Assembly: GCA_021324395.1 (NCBI GenBank)
Contig: JAJPJG010000043.1
Span: 62,001 to 126,000, forward strand
DNA from: Spartobacteria bacterium
Lineage (GTDB): Bacteria > Verrucomicrobiota > Verrucomicrobiia > Chthoniobacterales > Chthoniobacteraceae
DNA: 64,000 bases
Reading direction: 5' to 3'
A program made the position numbers and the translations under genes. Under the pieces are notes generated by a model. The model worked only from the letters and a program-made list of their open reading frames with translations. It had not been told where the DNA came from and ran no database searches. Positions 61,895-64,000 of this stretch are shown here, piece by piece (the stretch's first letter is position 1; each line of letters begins with the position of its first letter).

Positions 61895-62403
61895 ACAGCC
61901 GCGGTTTCCGTCAGGCGCAGCCGCTCGTCCGTCTCGAGAAAATCCGCGAGCGCGTCCCACCCTTTTTCGTCGAGCGCCTGGAACGTGTGCAAATAAACGC
62001 GCACCACATCGGGATCGTGTTTCTCAAAAAGCGAATCGATCACAGGCTGCAATTTCGCGCGTGTCGGCGATGGCGGCAGTTCCTCGATTGTGCCGTTTTC
62101 GTCGTGTTTGATGCCGAGACCGTCGAGAAAATCGCAGAGCAATTTCGCGTGCTGGCCGACGAGCCAGATTTGCAGTAAGTGTGCCGCGACGGCTTCGTTT
62201 TGCTTGCGGCCGATCGCCTCCTTCAGCCAGGCGTGACGTTCGTTGCGCGGTTTGCGCTCCACAAAAACGGGCCGCAACTTCCGCTGTTTCGCGAGCGTCT
62301 CGATGGTGGCTTTGTAGAGCGGTTTTTCGTTTTCGAGCACGTGCGCAAACAGCGCGCTCGCAGTATTGGCGGGCATCCGGGCGAAGATTTCGTTGGCTGT
62401 CAT
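61891..62403 (-). CDS. Uncharacterised cytoplasmic helical protein
   Basis: The 170-residue product has no signal peptide and is mostly helical (ATIETLAKQRKLRPVFVERK; SLFEKHDPDVVRVYLHTFQA). No known family is recognised. It begins with an ATG at 62403 and is on the same strand as the following membrane protein, 48 bp away. Function unknown. Confidence 0.55.
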   Translation of the reverse strand: MTANEIFARMPANTASALFAHVLENEKPLYKATIETLAKQRKLRPVFVERKPRNERHAWLKEAIGRKQNEAVAAHLLQIWLVGQHAKLLCDFLDGLGIKHDENGTIEELPPSPTRAKLQPVIDSLFEKHDPDVVRVYLHTFQALDEKGWDALADFLETDERLRLTETAAV

Positions 62404-62450
62404 CGGGAGGTGGAGAGTGGTTGGTTAAAGACTGAGCGGTGACATGAAAA

Positions 62451-63173
62451 TCACTCCGCGGCGGCGACGCAAAGGTTTTCGTCTTTTGCCCCGGCGCTAT
62501 CGTGCCTGCTGGTGATGTAGGCAAACATCAGCACCCAGAAAGTCAGCGCCAGCGAGAAGAGCGGGATCTGCAAAAGCGGCGGCAGCGAATAGACCGCGCC
62601 CGTCACCGGAATCCACACGACCCACGTCGCGAGCAGCGCAGGCACAGTTCTGTTTTTGTAAAACGTCCGCGTCCAGATACGCGACATATTGTGCATGGCG
62701 TAGCGCTGATTTTTCCATTCGTAGCAAGCCATGCCGAGCGGCGCCGCGAGCACCGGATTGTAAACGAATTCGTCGAAGATCACTTTTTTCAGCACCGTCA
62801 GCGCATCGACCTGTGGCCCCCACATAACCGCCTGCAGCCGATATAGCCCGTCCACGCACAGCCCGTTCACGCTCCAGAACACCGCGAGGAACGCCAGCTC
62901 CGCGAGATCGCCGCGCTGCATTTTTCCGCCTTGGAAAATACACACGGCCAGCAACTGCGGCAGCAGCGCACCGGCGATCAGTGACGCCGCGATCGTGAAC
63001 AGCACGCCGCCGTGCGCCTTCGCCTGCGCGAGCGCCGCGAACCACGGCCGCGCCGCATCGCAAAAATAATACGCCAGCACGAGCACGATCATCGCCGCCT
63101 GGATTAGCAACCCCGGCACGAGATTCGCCCGCGCCGCGCGCAGACCGATGAAGAGAGGAGTTTTTTCGTTCAC
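62451..63173 (-). CDS. Mpv17/PMP22-like membrane protein
   Basis: The 240-residue protein has 5-6 predicted membrane helices. It resembles Mpv17-type proteins: [11 protein letters not shown] (compare GDLLAQ), [15 protein letters not shown] (compare KVLLDQLVxxP) and [15 protein letters not shown] (compare W-x-WP-x-x-Q). Eukaryotic relatives are in peroxisomal or mitochondrial membranes and may form channels; bacterial members are uncharacterised. The start is GTG. Family call is by motif order only. Confidence 0.5.
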   Translation of the reverse strand: MNEKTPLFIGLRAARANLVPGLLIQAAMIVLVLAYYFCDAARPWFAALAQAKAHGGVLFTIAASLIAGALLPQLLAVCIFQGGKMQRGDLAELAFLAVFWSVNGLCVDGLYRLQAVMWGPQVDALTVLKKVIFDEFVYNPVLAAPLGMACYEWKNQRYAMHNMSRIWTRTFYKNRTVPALLATWVVWIPVTGAVYSLPPLLQIPLFSLALTFWVLMFAYITSRHDSAGAKDENLCVAAAE

Positions 63174-63199
63174 AAAACGCGCTGCACGCTAGCGGGGTG

Positions 63200-63227
63200 A
63201 TTGCAGAATGCAAATTGCATATTGCAG
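63200..63227. repeat. Four heptamers of ATTGCAG type
   Basis: ATTGCAG, AATGCAA, ATTGCAT and ATTGCAG follow head to tail, the same period and number as at 578-605. A shorter two-unit stretch (53294-53307) precedes frr. Confidence 0.55.
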
Positions 63228-63283
63228 CGGACCAGGCGCAGCCCGTCCAGCGTGGTTATGATTTTGAACCGGCGAGCTCCGGC

Positions 63284-63312
63284 TTGCGTGGAAGCGGCAT
63301 CCCCGCTATAGT
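63284..63312 (+). promoter_or_regulatory. Putative sigma-70 promoter of ilvB
   Basis: TTGCGT is followed after exactly 17 bp by TATAGT, five of six matches to the -10 consensus. The ilvB ATG is 14 bp beyond, so the leader would be short. Confidence 0.45.
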
Positions 63313-63325
63313 CCGCGTCCCTTTT

Positions 63326-64000
63326 ATGAGCAAGAAGACCACTGCACGCAGCAAAACTTCCGCATCGAAACACGCCGCAAAGCCCGAGCGCGGCGTCGTC
63401 ATGAATGGCGCGGAAATTTTAGTCGCGTGTCTCGAGCGCGAGGGCGTGGATACGATCTTTGCTTATCCGGGCGGTGCCTCGATGCACATGCACCAGGCGC
63501 TGACGAAGTCGAAAAAGATTCGCACGATTTTGCCGCGGCATGAGCAGGGCGGTGTGTTCGCAGCGGAAGGCTATGCGCGCGCGACGGGCAGGGCCGGCGT
63601 GTGCATGGCGACGAGCGGCCCGGGCGCGACGAATCTCGTGACGGGCATCGCGGACGCGTTTCTCGATTCGATTCCACTGGTGGCGATCACTGGCCAGGTG
63701 CCGCAGCACATGATCGGCAAGGGCGCGTTTCAGGAAACCGATGTGTTCGGCATGACGTTGCCGGTTGTGAAACACAACTATCTCGTGATGGACATCAATG
63801 ACATCCCGCGGATTGTTAAAGAAGCGTTTTACATCGCGCAGACCGGTCGCCCGGGGCCGGTGCTGATCGACATTCCTAAAAACATCCAGCAGGCAAAGAC
63901 GCAGCCGGTTTTCCCGAGCGAAATCCACCTGCGCGGCTACGACCCGGTGAGGCACGCGGATGATCTCGAGCTCAACGAGCTGATCGGGCTGATCGAGTCG
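63326..64000 (+). CDS. ilvB: Acetolactate synthase large subunit, N-terminal part
   Basis: The frame is open to the right edge, 225 codons so far. After a basic, Ala/Ser-rich extension of about 25 residues ([15 protein letters not shown]) the thiamine-diphosphate fold begins. It has [15 protein letters not shown], and the cofactor Glu is in [13 protein letters not shown], with [17 protein letters not shown] next. This enzyme makes acetolactate for valine, leucine and isoleucine. The small subunit is not seen. Confidence 0.93.
   Translation, partial: MSKKTTARSKTSASKHAAKPERGVVMNGAEILVACLEREGVDTIFAYPGGASMHMHQALTKSKKIRTILPRHEQGGVFAAEGYARATGRAGVCMATSGPGATNLVTGIADAFLDSIPLVAITGQVPQHMIGKGAFQETDVFGMTLPVVKHNYLVMDINDIPRIVKEAFYIAQTGRPGPVLIDIPKNIQQAKTQPVFPSEIHLRGYDPVRHADDLELNELIGLIES

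Noticed and set aside
1-64000. Insertion sequences, prophage or genomic island
   Set aside because: No transposase, integrase or terminal repeats were seen, and codon use looks uniform outside the repeat-rich surface proteins.

Overview
The window is a 64 kb chromosomal segment of a GC-rich Gram-negative bacterium, most likely a member of the Verrucomicrobiota (Chthoniobacter/Spartobacteria-like). This assignment is inferred from the mixture seen here: PEP-CTERM proteins built of autotransporter-associated beta-strand repeats, a pseudopilin of the kind abundant in Planctomycetes/Verrucomicrobia, lipid A and heptosyltransferase enzymes (hence an LPS outer membrane), an anti-sigma/VWA fusion next to an ECF sigma factor, and many secreted proteins of unknown function. 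Nearly all of the sequence is coding. No rRNA, tRNA, CRISPR array, transposase or prophage was seen.

Layout. 0-9 kb: end of a TPR protein, a class V aminotransferase, a PagL-like lipid A deacylase, ileS-lspA, a small DUF1328 membrane protein with a clear terminator, a D,D-carboxypeptidase, an NtrC-type sigma-54 activator and a DUF3347 protein. 9-20 kb: an extracellular and surface block with two PEP-CTERM beta-strand-repeat proteins, a pseudopilin translationally coupled to the second, a secreted ParB-like protein, a class A acid phosphatase, and a 1008-residue astacin-like protease with a beta-helix tail. Three 7+4+7 direct-repeat elements that look like Pho boxes precede the two PEP-CTERM genes and the phosphatase. 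20-27 kb: rpoN, mrp, and a pyrimidine operon pyrR-pyrB-(tandem repeat)-lprI-like-pyrC with a PyrR-binding hairpin next to the pyrR ribosome binding site. 27-34 kb: an ECF sigma factor coupled to an anti-sigma/VWA protein, then recF, mutS and an MFS transporter on the minus strand. 34-43 kb: an acyltransferase/acyl-ACP synthetase fusion, lysA, a secreted protein with a possible caspase-like dyad, bioB and lysC. 43-49 kb: a non-homologous end-joining locus (ku, ligD PE-ligase, separate ligD polymerase) interrupted by a GH43 enzyme and a UbiB-family kinase. 49-57 kb: aspS, hisS, a glycosyltransferase relic, pyrH-frr and a GH35 beta-galactosidase. 57-64 kb: an acyltransferase-heptosyltransferase fusion, an oligopeptide-binding lipoprotein, secG, nuoB-nuoC, two uncharacterised genes (one Mpv17-like) and the start of ilvB.

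How the parts fit. The clearest regulatory themes are a putative phosphate-starvation circuit over surface proteins and a phosphatase, PyrR control of pyrimidine synthesis at the RNA level, and sigma-54 machinery (rpoN with a possible sigma-54 promoter of its own, plus an NtrC-type activator). Two intergenic spaces hold diverged tandem repeats of about 40-43 bp; these and the Pho-like elements are the least explained features. All functional calls rest on reading motifs by eye, not on searches.
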